DNA of 64,000 bases. Source: an uncultured Ruminiclostridium sp. (GTDB taxonomy: Bacteria > Bacillota > Clostridia > Oscillospirales > Ruminococcaceae). Shown one piece after another: positions 15,623 to 24,781 of this stretch. The notes beneath the pieces are model-generated. The model did not search any database. It saw only the letters and a list, made by a program, of their open reading frames with translations, and was not told the DNA's origin. The stretch is from positions 1-64,000 of the forward strand of contig CANQXF010000003.1 in NCBI GenBank assembly GCA_947627695.1, in the 5' to 3' direction. The first letter of the stretch is position 1. Every line of letters begins with the position of its first letter. Position numbers and translations under genes: made by a program.

Positions 15623-16831
15623 TTAATTTTTCTCCAAAAATTTGTCCATCAGCGTATGACCGACCTTTACGAAAACGCCTGTCTTTTCCGCAGACTCCTC
15701 GTCAAATCTGTCCACGCCGTTATTTTTCTTTCTGCTGTCATAAATAAGGTAGGGAACAGGTGCGTTGGTATGCGTTTTCAGCGCCAGCGGCGTTGGGTGG
15801 TCGGGACAGATAAGTATTTTTATATCTTCTCCCTCAAACGCCTTTAGTATCGGACCGAGAATAAGCTCGTCGATAAGCTCAATAGATTTTACTTTGTTTT
15901 CAATTTCAAATCTGTGTCCGCATTCGTCAGGCGCCTCAACGTGAATATAAACAAAATCGTTTCCGCCTTTCAAAGCGTTTATTGCAGCGTCAGCCTTCCC
16001 TGAGAAATTGGTATCTATGTAGCCTGTCGCTCCGGGAACGTTTATAACTTCCATTCCCGTAAACTTTCCTATGCCCTTGAGTAGGTCTACCGCCGAGATC
16101 ATGGCGCCCTTCAACCCGTACTTCTTTTCAAAAGGCATAAGGTCTTTTCTCACGCCCTCGCCCCAGAACCAAAGGCTGTTAGCGGGACGAAGTCCCTTTT
16201 CCATTCTCTTCAAGTTGACAGGATGATGTTTAAGAAGATCATACGAGCGTTTCATCATATCTATCAACTTTGCGCCGTTTTCGTTTGCACCAAGATATTC
16301 GGTTATCTTTCTGCCTGTTATGTCGTGAGGAGGAGTGAGCGTTCCCACGTCCAAAGTGCCGTGATCCCATATCAGACAATGACGGTAACTTACTCCGCTG
16401 TAAAAACTGAATTCCTCATTACCCATTTTCTCCTGTATAAAAGCTATAAGCTCCGCCGCCTCGGCAGTTGAAATATCCCCCGAGCAGTAGTCCACCATAG
16501 TCTTATCTTCATACTTTTCCTCATCAGACAGCGTGACAAGGTTGCACCTGAATGAAACGTCTGTGGGCTTCATATCTATCCCTATGCTGCCCGCCTCCAG
16601 CGGCGAACGTCCCGAATAGTAAACCGACGGGTCATATCCCAGTACAGACAGGTTTGCCACGTCGCTGCCGGGTTTCAGCGTGTCAATGACTGTCTTTACC
16701 AGTCCCACCTCCGAAACCTTTGCCAGCTTGTCCATATTCGGCTTGTTTGCCGTTCCCATAGGAGTTTTTCCGCTGAGGTCGTCTCTCGGCAAATCTGCCA
16801 TTCCATCGCAAAGCAATACTACATATTTCAT
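15623..16831 (-). CDS. ApgM-type phosphoglycerate mutase-like protein
   Basis: A 402-residue alkaline-phosphatase-superfamily protein of the archaeal-type cofactor-independent phosphoglycerate mutase family. It has the metal site near YVVLLCDGMADLP, the nucleophile region SDVANLSVLGYDP, EAPDECGHRFE and ICPDHPTPLALKTHT. Bacterial members of this branch have also been proposed as alternative homoserine kinases, and the window has metA, another homoserine enzyme, 46 kb away; the choice cannot be made here. It starts 5 bases after the RluA gene, with AAAGGAC upstream. Complete length for the family. Confidence 0.8.
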   Translation of the reverse strand: MKYVVLLCDGMADLPRDDLSGKTPMGTANKPNMDKLAKVSEVGLVKTVIDTLKPGSDVANLSVLGYDPSVYYSGRSPLEAGSIGIDMKPTDVSFRCNLVTLSDEEKYEDKTMVDYCSGDISTAEAAELIAFIQEKMGNEEFSFYSGVSYRHCLIWDHGTLDVGTLTPPHDITGRKITEYLGANENGAKLIDMMKRSYDLLKHHPVNLKRMEKGLRPANSLWFWGEGVRKDLMPFEKKYGLKGAMISAVDLLKGIGKFTGMEVINVPGATGYIDTNFSGKADAAINALKGGNDFVYIHVEAPDECGHRFEIENKVKSIELIDELILGPILKAFEGEDIKILICPDHPTPLALKTHTNAPVPYLIYDSRKKNNGVDRFDEESAEKTGVFVKVGHTLMDKFLEKN

Positions 16832-16836
16832 TTTCT

Positions 16837-17820
16837 TTATGTCCTTTCGGTATATTTTTCTTTTAGTTTTTTATATTGAGCTAAAAAGGGAACCAATTGC
16901 ACTGTAAATTCCTTTTTATTCAGATAATTCAGCGTTCCTGCGTCCTCAACAAAATCAAACCGCAGCTTATAGCTGTAAAGCGCCTGCATTTTAAATCCGA
17001 ATTCTTTGTTTATACGGTTTATCCCGTATTTTCCGTCCCCCAACAGCGGGTGACCGATATGCGCCATATGCGCGCGTATCTGATGAGTTCTTCCCGTAAG
17101 CAAGTCCACTTCAAGCAAACTCAACTTCCCAAAGCTGTCTAAAACTTTGTATTTTGTTTTTATCGTCAGATTTTCGCTTGTCTTTTTGTCCGTTATCGTA
17201 ACTTGATTTAATTCGCTGTCCTTTTGCAGATAAGCAGTAAGCAGAGCCTCTTCCTTATCAGGTTTTCCGATAACTATACAAAGATATTTTTTGGTAAGCT
17301 CTCTGTTTTTTATTTTTTCATTGAGTATTCTCAGCGCCTCGGCATTTTTTGCGGCAATAACTATCCCGCCTGTATTTCTGTCTATTCTGTTGCAAAGTGC
17401 GGGAACAAAGGAACTTTCATTCTCAGGCTGAAATTCCCCTTTTTCGTAAAGATATTTTTTTATTCGGTTGATCAGCGTATCAACGTTCCCGCTTTCGTCC
17501 GAATGTACCGCAAGCCCTTGTTCCTTATCCGCAAGCAGTATATTTTCATCTTCGTAAATTATATTCAGTTTATTTCCCGCCTGTGTAAAATCTTCACTTT
17601 CGGCTTTTGTTTCCAACAGTCGGTCAGGCATAAAAATATACAAAAAATCGCCGCATTTCAGCTTATAGGATATTTCAGAACGCTTTCCGTTTATTTTTAT
17701 ATCCTTGTTCCTGACCGCCTTGTTTATCACACCCGCAGTCAGAGAGGGAAAAGCTTTTATAAGAAATCTGTCCAGCCTTTGTCCCGCATCGTTCTGACCT
17801 ATCGTTATCTCTTTTTTCAT
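16837..17820 (-). CDS. RluA-family pseudouridine synthase
   Basis: A 327-residue protein with an N-terminal S4 RNA-binding domain (GQRLDRFLIKAFPSL, residues 13-27, then INKAVRNKDIKINGKR) and a pseudouridine synthase domain with the catalytic Asp in the motif NRIDRNTGGIVIAAKN (HRLDxxTSG in most relatives). LTGRTHQIRAHMAHIGHPLLGDGKYG is the second family signature. It probably modifies 23S rRNA in the manner of RluC/RluD. Its ATG overlaps the stop of the small upstream ORF in ATGA, so translation is coupled. Confidence 0.9.
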   Translation of the reverse strand: MKKEITIGQNDAGQRLDRFLIKAFPSLTAGVINKAVRNKDIKINGKRSEISYKLKCGDFLYIFMPDRLLETKAESEDFTQAGNKLNIIYEDENILLADKEQGLAVHSDESGNVDTLINRIKKYLYEKGEFQPENESSFVPALCNRIDRNTGGIVIAAKNAEALRILNEKIKNRELTKKYLCIVIGKPDKEEALLTAYLQKDSELNQVTITDKKTSENLTIKTKYKVLDSFGKLSLLEVDLLTGRTHQIRAHMAHIGHPLLGDGKYGINRINKEFGFKMQALYSYKLRFDFVEDAGTLNYLNKKEFTVQLVPFLAQYKKLKEKYTERT

Positions 17821-18035
17821 TTTTGTATTCTCACAAAGCCGTATTTCTCAAAATGTTTTACGGCCTCGTTGAAAAATTCGCTGGGATTTGAACATCTTTC
17901 TCCCACGTCTTCAAGCGTCTGCTTTGCGTCAGCCCAGCGTCTTTCCGAGCTTTCATCGCTCATAGTATCGCAGAACCACACCTGATTTTGCCATGCGTCA
18001 AAGGCGAGATTGATGATGTACGTGCTTCTAACCAT
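17817..18035 (-). CDS. Small conserved-looking hypothetical protein between ddl and rluA-like gene
   Basis: A 72-residue protein I do not recognise, rich in Trp, Glu and Arg, with no membrane segment: helix-like YIINLAFDAWQNQVWFCD, then MSDESSERRWADAKQTLEDVG. It has a perfect AGGAGG before its ATG, overlaps the end of ddl by 8 bases and overlaps the next start in ATGA. Such tight overlaps on both sides strongly suggest a real translated gene in the cell-wall/RNA-modification operon. No function is proposed. Confidence 0.7.
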   Translation of the reverse strand: MVRSTYIINLAFDAWQNQVWFCDTMSDESSERRWADAKQTLEDVGERCSNPSEFFNEAVKHFEKYGFVRIQK

Positions 18036-19221
18036 TCAGCTTTCCTCCTTTTATCCCGCCCAGCTTTGCGTTTGCGAGAATATTTGATTCAAAGGTAAAG
18101 TTGAGATTTTTCTGTTCTCTGTCTCTTTTCAGCGCCAGTGAGACCATTTTGTCCAAAAGCGCAGGGTATTTTGTACCCAAAGGCTCCCACAGATAGAATG
18201 CAAGACTTCCCGGGATCGTATTTATCTCATTGAGATAAATTTTGTTTTCCTTTACGTCTATCATAAAATCTATTCTTGAAACGCCGCTGCACCCAAGGCA
18301 CTTGAACGCCTTTACCGCCATATTTCTTATTTCTTCTCTTGTCTGTTCTGATATTTCGGCGGGAATTTTGCGTTTCAGCGACGCCATACCACTTGACTTT
18401 GTGTCCTTTGAACCGCCGCTTACGTATTTGTCCTCAAAGCTGAGTATCTCGTCAGTGCTTACAGGTTCCTCACATTCGCTTGCTTCCGCAAAGTCTACGT
18501 CTCCGCATACGGAACAGTTTATTTCTCTGAGCTGTTCCACAGCACGCTCCACCAGCACCTTTCCAGCAAAGCCAAAAGCGTGGTCGAGCGCCTCCTTCAG
18601 CTCCTCCTCGTCACGTCCTATTTTGATACCCACACTGGAGCCGAGGTTTACAGGCTTTACAATTGCGGGAAGTCCTATTTTTTCCTTTATGTCGTTCACA
18701 ACGCTGTCAGGGTCGTTTGAAAATTCCAAAGCGGTTTTTATAACGCAGTCAAGCACAGGAATATCATTGTCCTTAAGCACTGTTTTCATCACATATTTGT
18801 CCATTCCCACAGCGGAAGAAACAACGTCGCAGCCCGCATAAGGAATATTCAGCGTCTGGAAAAAGCCCTGCAACGCTCCGTCCTCCACGTTCGTCCCGTG
18901 AACGACAGGAAAAGCAACGTCTATTTCAGCAACGGTGCTGTCTCCGAATTTTTTCATAGGGTAGCAGATGAGCTTTGTTTTCCCTCCGTCGCTCACTATC
19001 AGAACTCTCGTGCTTTTTTTCAGCAGTGCAGGAATATTTTTATATTCCTCTATTTTACCCACCGCTTCTCCCGTGTAAAATTCATTATTTTTGGTGATAT
19101 AAACGGGAATAACGTCGTATTTGTTTCGGTCAAATGCGTTAAACGCCTGAATAGCGGAAATAATTGATACTTCATGCTCCACGCTCTTTCCGCCGAAAAA
19201 AACTCCGATCTTGATTTTCAT
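18028..19221 (-). CDS. ddl: D-alanine--D-alanine ligase
   Basis: A 397-residue ATP-grasp enzyme that joins two D-alanines for peptidoglycan. N-terminal IGVFFGGKSVEHEVSIISA, the ATP-binding PAIVKPVNLGSSVGIKI, and the metal and product site RIDFMIDVKENKIYLNEINTIPGSLAFYLWE are present. It carries an acidic insertion around residues 250-270 (SECEEPVSTDEILSFEDKY) that is common to the longer Ddl branch. AGGAGA lies before ATG. It directly follows murF, which uses its dipeptide product, so the two act in sequence. Confidence 0.95.
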   Translation of the reverse strand: MKIKIGVFFGGKSVEHEVSIISAIQAFNAFDRNKYDVIPVYITKNNEFYTGEAVGKIEEYKNIPALLKKSTRVLIVSDGGKTKLICYPMKKFGDSTVAEIDVAFPVVHGTNVEDGALQGFFQTLNIPYAGCDVVSSAVGMDKYVMKTVLKDNDIPVLDCVIKTALEFSNDPDSVVNDIKEKIGLPAIVKPVNLGSSVGIKIGRDEEELKEALDHAFGFAGKVLVERAVEQLREINCSVCGDVDFAEASECEEPVSTDEILSFEDKYVSGGSKDTKSSGMASLKRKIPAEISEQTREEIRNMAVKAFKCLGCSGVSRIDFMIDVKENKIYLNEINTIPGSLAFYLWEPLGTKYPALLDKMVSLALKRDREQKNLNFTFESNILANAKLGGIKGGKLNG

Positions 19222-19243
19222 AGCATATCTCCTGTCAGCTTTA

Positions 19244-20821
19244 TCAGAAATTATCAGGCAGATCGTTTTCCAAAAGGATAATCTTTTTTGCTCCGCCTGT
19301 TTTTACGCTCGCCGCTTTAGCAAGTGCGTCGTTCAGATTTTGTGCCACATATGTCTTTTCCTCAGGATAACCTGCCGCTTTAAGTCCGTCAACAATAGGC
19401 ACCGCCTGCTTTTCTCCTACCGCCATAACATAATCGCAAACTGCGGCGGCTCTTGTTCCCAATTCTTTGTTAAGCTCATATTCTTTTTCTCCCAGCTCTA
19501 TCATTCCGGGCGTTATGAGTATTTTAAAGCCCTCCATAAGTCCCAGAGTATCAAGCGCCGCTTTTGCCCCTGCGGGATTACTGTTGAAAGCGTCGTCTAT
19601 AATCACAGAATTTCCTCTGTCGATTATCTGCATTCTGTGGGGAACTGCCTCCAGCCTTCTTACAGGCGTTTTCAGCTCATTCAGCGTTATGCCCAGCTTG
19701 TTAGCCACAGCAATAGCGCCCACTATATTCTGCACGTTATGTTCGCCAATCAGCTTTGTTGAAAACTCTGCGCTCTCCTCGTCCTTGTGATGAACGGTAA
19801 AGGAAGTCCCCTTTGACGTCACCGCAATATTGTCCGCATAATATTCAAACTTATCTGAAAATCCGTATGAAATAACGTTTTTGTCGATCTTATGATTTCT
19901 TATATGCTCATTGTCATAATTCAAAAATACCATTCCGTCTGTGATACAGTCCGCTATCTCAAACTTTGTCTTTATGATGTTGTCAACTGTCTTAAAGCTC
20001 TCAAGGTGCTGTTCCCCAATAGAGGTTATCATAGAATGCTTGGGGTGAACGATGTCGCATATCTCTTTTATCTCACCCACGTTTTTTGCACCCATCTCGC
20101 AGATGAATATTTCGTGAACGGCGCTGAGCGAGCCTCTTACAGTCTTTACGACCCCCATTGTCGTATTATAGCTTTCAGGTGTCATCAGAACATTGTATTT
20201 TGCAGAAAGCAGCTTGTTCAGATAAAATTTAGTTGAGGTTTTGCCGTAACTTCCCGTTATTCCTATAACAGTGAGATTTGGCAGCTCGTTTATTATCCTT
20301 TTTGCGTCATTTATATAATGCTTGTTTATAAGCATTTCAACAGGCTTGTTGATTACGTTTGCTATTATCGCCATAAACGCCGACAAAAGCTGTATCACAG
20401 GATAAGCTATAATATACACGATAGGGAAGTAATGCCCGCAGATAAACGCTCCTACCACCAAAGCGGCATATACTATCACCGACGTCACGCACATTCTTAT
20501 GACTCTTGGAGTATACACCAGCTTTTTCTTGGCTTTTTTGGGAAGATTTATCAGTAAAAACAGCACCAGAACAGCCCCGCAGGACAAAAGTCCCGCAATT
20601 GAGCCGAACGGGAATATTATCAGCAATACTGCCATTATTACAGCGCACAAGTGCCTTTTTATGATTTCTGGCATATTTCCGCCAAGCCACTTCACCTGCT
20701 CCTTTGCGTGATAGGAGTTAAGCTGGAACATATGCATATACCGTATGAAATTGTTTGCAAAGTTAGCCAGCAAAGCGGCAAAGAAAACAACGTACGACAC
20801 AACAGTCAATATTTCAGACAT
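19244..20821 (-). CDS. murF: MurF-like UDP-MurNAc-tripeptide--D-Ala-D-Ala ligase with membrane N-terminus
   Basis: A 525-residue protein: residues 1-160 form about four to five membrane helices; the Mur ligase core follows with the ATP loop GSYGKTST at 190-197, ICEMGAKNVGEIK, SIGEQHLESF, and IDDAFNSNPAGAKAALD in the C-terminal half. MurF adds D-Ala-D-Ala to the muropeptide precursor; its partner gene ddl follows at 22 bases. Ordinary MurF is soluble and about 450 residues; the membrane extension is found in a Clostridia-type subgroup and would hold the enzyme beside MraY/MurG. GAGGT ribosome site. Confidence 0.85.
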   Translation of the reverse strand: MSEILTVVSYVVFFAALLANFANNFIRYMHMFQLNSYHAKEQVKWLGGNMPEIIKRHLCAVIMAVLLIIFPFGSIAGLLSCGAVLVLFLLINLPKKAKKKLVYTPRVIRMCVTSVIVYAALVVGAFICGHYFPIVYIIAYPVIQLLSAFMAIIANVINKPVEMLINKHYINDAKRIINELPNLTVIGITGSYGKTSTKFYLNKLLSAKYNVLMTPESYNTTMGVVKTVRGSLSAVHEIFICEMGAKNVGEIKEICDIVHPKHSMITSIGEQHLESFKTVDNIIKTKFEIADCITDGMVFLNYDNEHIRNHKIDKNVISYGFSDKFEYYADNIAVTSKGTSFTVHHKDEESAEFSTKLIGEHNVQNIVGAIAVANKLGITLNELKTPVRRLEAVPHRMQIIDRGNSVIIDDAFNSNPAGAKAALDTLGLMEGFKILITPGMIELGEKEYELNKELGTRAAAVCDYVMAVGEKQAVPIVDGLKAAGYPEEKTYVAQNLNDALAKAASVKTGGAKKIILLENDLPDNF

Positions 20822-20828
20822 AATTACC

Positions 20829-21602
20829 TCATTTTACATCAAAGAATGAATCAAGTATCCTGCAAAAACGCTGTCCCTGCTCCAGAAATGCATAATGCCC
20901 GCAGCCCTCAAAAACCACAAGCCCCGCGTCGGGTATCAGCTTTTCCATCATCTGCCCGTCCGACAGGGGAGTAGCGTCGTCCTTATCGCCCCATACAAGC
21001 AAAGTTGGAACATTTATATTGTGGATAAGCGGCGTCAAATCTTCGTTTACGACCTTGACCAGACATTGTCTCATTATAGGAGAGGCGGCGTTGTAGTCCG
21101 CCGAGCCGTTTTTCTTCCTGAAATTCTCCAATGCGTTTGGAAACAGCTTTGAGCATATTTTTGAGGAAAGAATCTTTTTCCCTATTTTATAACAGCGTGT
21201 CCTTACTTTTTTCTTCAGCGTCTGTTTTGGACGTATCCCTGCGCTGTCCGTAAGCACTGCTCTTACCACTGAAAATGGAACATTATTTCTTGACATCAGC
21301 TTTATTATAACTCTGCCGCCAAAACTATGTCCAAGAATAAAACAGCTTTTTATATCCATCTTTTTGCAGAAAGCGATAACAAAATCCACATAATCGTCCA
21401 CGCACCAAGGCTCTTTCGGCTCGTCGCTTTCTCCGAATCCCGGCATATCGGGAGCATAAACGGTAAATTTTTGCAACAAATGATTTATCACAGCGGAGAA
21501 AAGCGTTATATTTGAGCCCCAGCCGTGCAGCAGGAGAACGTTTTCCTCACCGTTTCCTTCTGCGGCATAATTGATTTTCAACCCGTTTATTTCAGTAAAC
21601 AA
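20829..21602 (-). CDS. Alpha/beta-hydrolase
   Basis: A 257-residue cytoplasmic hydrolase: LLLHGWGSNITLF at residues 24-36 (oxyanion), YAPDMPGFGESDEP, the nucleophile elbow LGHSFGGR with Ser about 93, VWGDKDDATPL for the acid, and GCGHYAFLEQ for the catalytic His. The substrate is unknown. The start is TTG 21602, chosen for the GAGAGGTG 4-5 bases upstream. It heads the seven-gene operon ending at 15079 and is transcribed from the consensus promoter at 21635-21663. Confidence 0.85.
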   Translation of the reverse strand: MFTEINGLKINYAAEGNGEENVLLLHGWGSNITLFSAVINHLLQKFTVYAPDMPGFGESDEPKEPWCVDDYVDFVIAFCKKMDIKSCFILGHSFGGRVIIKLMSRNNVPFSVVRAVLTDSAGIRPKQTLKKKVRTRCYKIGKKILSSKICSKLFPNALENFRKKNGSADYNAASPIMRQCLVKVVNEDLTPLIHNINVPTLLVWGDKDDATPLSDGQMMEKLIPDAGLVVFEGCGHYAFLEQGQRFCRILDSFFDVK

Positions 21603-21634
21603 AGCGCACCTCTCAATAATATCCTAACTAATTT

Positions 21635-21663
21635 ATTATATATCTCCTGCTATTTTTTGTCAA
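21635..21663 (-). promoter_or_regulatory. Consensus sigma-A promoter of the hydrolase-murF-ddl operon
   Basis: Minus strand TTGACA (21663-21658), 17 bases, TATAAT (21640-21635), about 33 bases before the TTG start. It begins just after the terminator at 21692-21718. Confidence 0.9.
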
Positions 21664-21691
21664 GAAAAAGTGACCATTTTCCGCTTTATGC

Positions 21692-21718
21692 ATAAAATCC
21701 CCCGAATAAAATCGGGGG
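21692..21718 (-). terminator. Terminator closing the structured RNA segment downstream of hemW
   Basis: A perfect 7-bp stem (CCCCCGA with TCGGGGG) is followed by ATTTTATG on the minus strand. Confidence 0.8.
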
Positions 21719-21836
21719 ACTGTATATTGGACGGTAAGACCCGCTTTAGTTTGGCGCAGGTTTTTTCCCCGTGATATTTCACCTGAGAGAAAAACCCTGC
21801 TGAATAACGTCTTTACTTTTATATGTCAGCTTCGAC
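21719..21836 (-). ncRNA. Candidate structured RNA (3' UTR or independent small RNA)
   Basis: Between hemW and the next promoter the minus strand can form a long imperfect rod. Its core is a 45-base hairpin (21800-21756) with 11 A-T-rich and G-C pairs, G-T pairs and an inner GTGA/TCAC stem, and outer pairings GTAAAGAC/GTCTTAC and CTG..TATA/TATA..CAG enclose an asymmetric internal loop. A terminator follows at once. Size and rod-with-bubble shape recall 6S RNA, but I find no 6S signature sequence and only a weak possible promoter (TGTAATAAT near 21845). It could equally be the structured 3' end of the lepA-hemW transcript. Confidence 0.4.
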
Positions 21837-21861
21837 AAAATTATTACAAAATCGCCTTTAT

Positions 21862-22929
21862 TCAGCTTAACAGCGTTCCGATAATGCTGTTTGACACAAG
21901 AAATCCCTCAGGGGTCAAATACAGCCGTTCGCCGTTAAATCTGAAAAAATGCTGTGGGATAAGGCTCAACTTTCTTTCCAACGCCTCTGCGTTCCCGCCT
22001 CTTTTTACATATTCAGATAACGTAAGTCCTTGCGTGAGTCTGAGTCTCAGCATAGCATACTCGTCACATCCTCCTGCAAGATCTGTTTCCTTATGTGTTG
22101 CCTGAAATTCTGTGTTTATAAAGTCGTCGATATTTCTATCCACAAAAAACCTTTCACTCTTATAGTATGAATGTGCGGCAGGTCCTATTCCCACGTATTC
22201 TTCACAGTTCCAGTATTTCAGATTGTGCCTGCACTCTCTTCCGTTTACAGCAAAATTGCTTATTTCATACTGATGCATACCGATATTTTCAAGCTGCTCA
22301 ACCACTGAAAGATATATATCGCATACCGTTTCTTCGTCAGGAAGAGCAAGCCTCATCTTCGCAAAAGGCGTATTTTCCTCTATTTTCAGCATATAGGCGG
22401 AAATATGGCAAAGCGGCAAAAGGCTTAGCTCATTTATGGTATTTTCAACGCTTATGACAGTCTGCCCCTGCGTTCCAAGCATAATATCAGCGGAAATATT
22501 GTCAAATCCGCAGTTATATGCAGTTTCCACTGCTTTGACCGCTGTTTTTGCGTCGTGCCTTCTCCCAAGCGCCATAAGCTCCTTGTCGTTAAGACTTTGT
22601 ATTCCGAAAGATATGCGGTTTACTCCTGCTTTTTTCAAAGCTGTCAGATTTTCTTTGTCGGAGCAGCAGGGGTTTGCCTCAACGGTTATCTCCGCATTTT
22701 CCTCCAGACTTATGTGTTCCAGTATCTCGCATATCTCTTTCCACAGCAAAACAGGTGTACCTCCTCCGAAGTACACCGTATCAAACTTTTCGTTATAGCA
22801 AAGCAAGTTCCTTATCACAGCGTCTTTATATTTTTCTGCGGTTTCACAGTTATATTTTACCGAATAAAAATCACAGTAAGGACATTTAGAAAGACAAAAC
22901 GGTATATGGATATAAAGCCCTCTGCTCAT
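21862..22929 (-). CDS. hemW: Radical SAM haem chaperone/coproporphyrinogen oxidase-like HemW
   Basis: A 355-residue radical SAM protein: YIHIPFCLSKCPYCDFYS contains the iron-sulfur motif CxxxCxxC, and VYFGGGTPVLL, RISFGIQSLNDKELMALGR and DIMLGTQGQT follow as in HemW. Once annotated as oxygen-independent coproporphyrinogen oxidase, the family is better known for haem delivery. I choose ATG 22929 (GGAGGGCAAGA upstream); the frame is open to 23079 inside lepA but without a ribosome site. It follows lepA by 14 bases, a common bacterial arrangement. Confidence 0.9.
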   Translation of the reverse strand: MSRGLYIHIPFCLSKCPYCDFYSVKYNCETAEKYKDAVIRNLLCYNEKFDTVYFGGGTPVLLWKEICEILEHISLEENAEITVEANPCCSDKENLTALKKAGVNRISFGIQSLNDKELMALGRRHDAKTAVKAVETAYNCGFDNISADIMLGTQGQTVISVENTINELSLLPLCHISAYMLKIEENTPFAKMRLALPDEETVCDIYLSVVEQLENIGMHQYEISNFAVNGRECRHNLKYWNCEEYVGIGPAAHSYYKSERFFVDRNIDDFINTEFQATHKETDLAGGCDEYAMLRLRLTQGLTLSEYVKRGGNAEALERKLSLIPQHFFRFNGERLYLTPEGFLVSNSIIGTLLS

Positions 22930-22943
22930 TCTTGCCCTCCGAA

Positions 22944-24758
22944 TTACTCGTCTAACTTCAAAACAGCCATAAACGCCTCCTGCGGAACAGATACCGTTCC
23001 AAGCTGTCTCATACGCTTTTTGCCTTCCTTTTGCTTTTCCAGCAGCTTCTTTTTTCTGGTTATGTCGCCGCCGTAGCACTTTGCAAGCACGTCCTTGCGC
23101 ATAGCTTTTATGGTTTCTCTGGCGATTATTTTTCCGCCTATCGCCGCCTGAACAGGCACTTCAAAAAGCTGGCGGGGGATATTTTCCTTCAGCTTTTCCG
23201 TTATTCTCCTCGCCCTTGGATAAGCTTTGTCCGCATGTACTATAAATGACAGAGCGTCCACCACGTCACCGTTCAGCATTACGTCCAGTTTCACTAACTT
23301 TGACGGCGCAAAGCCTATCACCTCATAGTCATAGCTTGCATAACCCCTTGATCGTGATTTAAGGGCGTCAAAAAAGTCATAAACTATTTCATTGAGTGGT
23401 AGCTCATAGTGTATATCCACTCTCTTTTCGTCCAGATATTTCATATCCTTGAACACGCCTCGTCTATCCTGACAAAGCTCCATAATGCTCCCCACATAAT
23501 CCGACGGAGAGAAAATATGCGCGCTCACCATAGGTTCCTCGGCAAGCTGTATTTCAGACACGTCGGGATAGTTTGTAGGATTGTCTATCATCACCACATC
23601 GCCGTTTGTCTTTGTTATCCTGTATACAACAGACGGAGCAGTAGTTATAAGGTCAAGATTATATTCTCTTTCAAGCCGTTCCTGTATAATATCCATATGG
23701 AGCAGACCAAGAAAACCGCATCTGAAACCGAACCCCAGAGCAATTGAGGTTTCAGGCTCAAAGGAAAGGGAAGCGTCGTTAAGCTGCAATTTATCAAGAG
23801 CGTCCCGCAAATCTCCGTACTTTGACCCGTCAGCAGGATAAATTCCGCTAAATACCATCGGATTGACATTGCGATAACCTGCCAGCGGTTCGTCGGCGGG
23901 ATCGTCCGCAAGTGTTACAGTGTCGCCTACCTTGGTATCTCCGATAGATTTTATCGAGGCGGCAATATACCCTACCTCCCCCGCTTTAAGTTCATCTGCG
24001 GAGATAAGCCCGAACGCACCCATATATCCAAGCTCGGTGACCTGAAACTCGGCTTTTGTAGCCATCATTCTTATTTTGTCACCAACTTTTACCGTTCCTT
24101 CTTTTACACGGATATGAACAATTACGCCCTTGTATGCGTCGTAGTAGCTGTCAAATATCAGAGCCTTCAGTTTAGCGTTTTTGTTTCCCTTTGGCGGTGG
24201 AACACATTTTACTATTTGCTCCATAACAGCTTCAATATTTATCCCCAGCTTTGCGGATATGCAGGGAGCGTCGTCGGCGGGTATCCCTATAACGCTTTCT
24301 ATTTCCTCTTTTGCCTCATCAGGGCGTGCTGAGGGCAAATCTATCTTGTTGATAACGGGGACAACTTCCAGATCCTGCTCTATTGCAAGATAAGTGTTTG
24401 CAAGGGTCTGAGCCTCAATTCCCTGAGATGCGTCCACTATCAGTATCGCACCTTCGCAGGCGTTGAGAGAGCGTGATACTTCATAGTTAAAGTCCACATG
24501 CCCCGGCGTATCTATCAGGTTAAAAATATAGTCGTTTCCGTCATTTGCGGTATAATTCAGTCTTACGGCTCTTGCTTTTATGGTTATTCCTCTTTCTCTT
24601 TCCAGCTCCATATTGTCAAGGAGCTGTTCCTCCATATCTCTTTGAGCGACAGTCTTTGTCATTTCAAGAATACGGTCCGCAAGAGTGGATTTACCGTGAT
24701 CTATATGTGCTATTATGCAAAAATTCCTTATATTTTCAGGATAATTGCACATTCCCAT
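22944..24758 (-). CDS. lepA: Elongation factor 4 (LepA)
   Basis: A 604-residue translational GTPase. G1 is AHIDHGKST (residues 17-25), G2 is in [10 protein letters not shown]3 is DTPGHVDF, G4 is NKIDLPSA. The LepA-specific C-terminus is complete and ends ...[14 protein letters not shown], with the basic segment [16 protein letters not shown]. The family acts on stalled or mispositioned ribosomes at high salt or low temperature. GGACAGC lies before the ATG; a second ATG two codons later is also possible. It lies between the amidase gene and hemW. Confidence 0.95.
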   Translation of the reverse strand: MGMCNYPENIRNFCIIAHIDHGKSTLADRILEMTKTVAQRDMEEQLLDNMELERERGITIKARAVRLNYTANDGNDYIFNLIDTPGHVDFNYEVSRSLNACEGAILIVDASQGIEAQTLANTYLAIEQDLEVVPVINKIDLPSARPDEAKEEIESVIGIPADDAPCISAKLGINIEAVMEQIVKCVPPPKGNKNAKLKALIFDSYYDAYKGVIVHIRVKEGTVKVGDKIRMMATKAEFQVTELGYMGAFGLISADELKAGEVGYIAASIKSIGDTKVGDTVTLADDPADEPLAGYRNVNPMVFSGIYPADGSKYGDLRDALDKLQLNDASLSFEPETSIALGFGFRCGFLGLLHMDIIQERLEREYNLDLITTAPSVVYRITKTNGDVVMIDNPTNYPDVSEIQLAEEPMVSAHIFSPSDYVGSIMELCQDRRGVFKDMKYLDEKRVDIHYELPLNEIVYDFFDALKSRSRGYASYDYEVIGFAPSKLVKLDVMLNGDVVDALSFIVHADKAYPRARRITEKLKENIPRQLFEVPVQAAIGGKIIARETIKAMRKDVLAKCYGGDITRKKKLLEKQKEGKKRMRQLGTVSVPQEAFMAVLKLDE

Positions 24759-24781
24759 TGTTTTTGCTGTCCTTTCTTTAT

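Noticed and set aside
21770-21815. TPP riboswitch on the plus strand (CTGAGAG, ACCC, CTGAATAACG)
   Set aside because: The pieces are in the wrong order and spacing for a thi box, no thiamine gene follows, and the terminator works on the minus strand.
22930-23029. N-terminal extension of HemW to 23079
   Set aside because: The added 50 residues lie inside lepA, are basic and unlike the family, and have no ribosome site, whereas ATG 22929 has GGAGGG.
22555-23076. 173-residue plus-strand frame opposite hemW/lepA
   Set aside because: Shadow of conserved coding sequence on the other strand; composition is typical of antisense frames.
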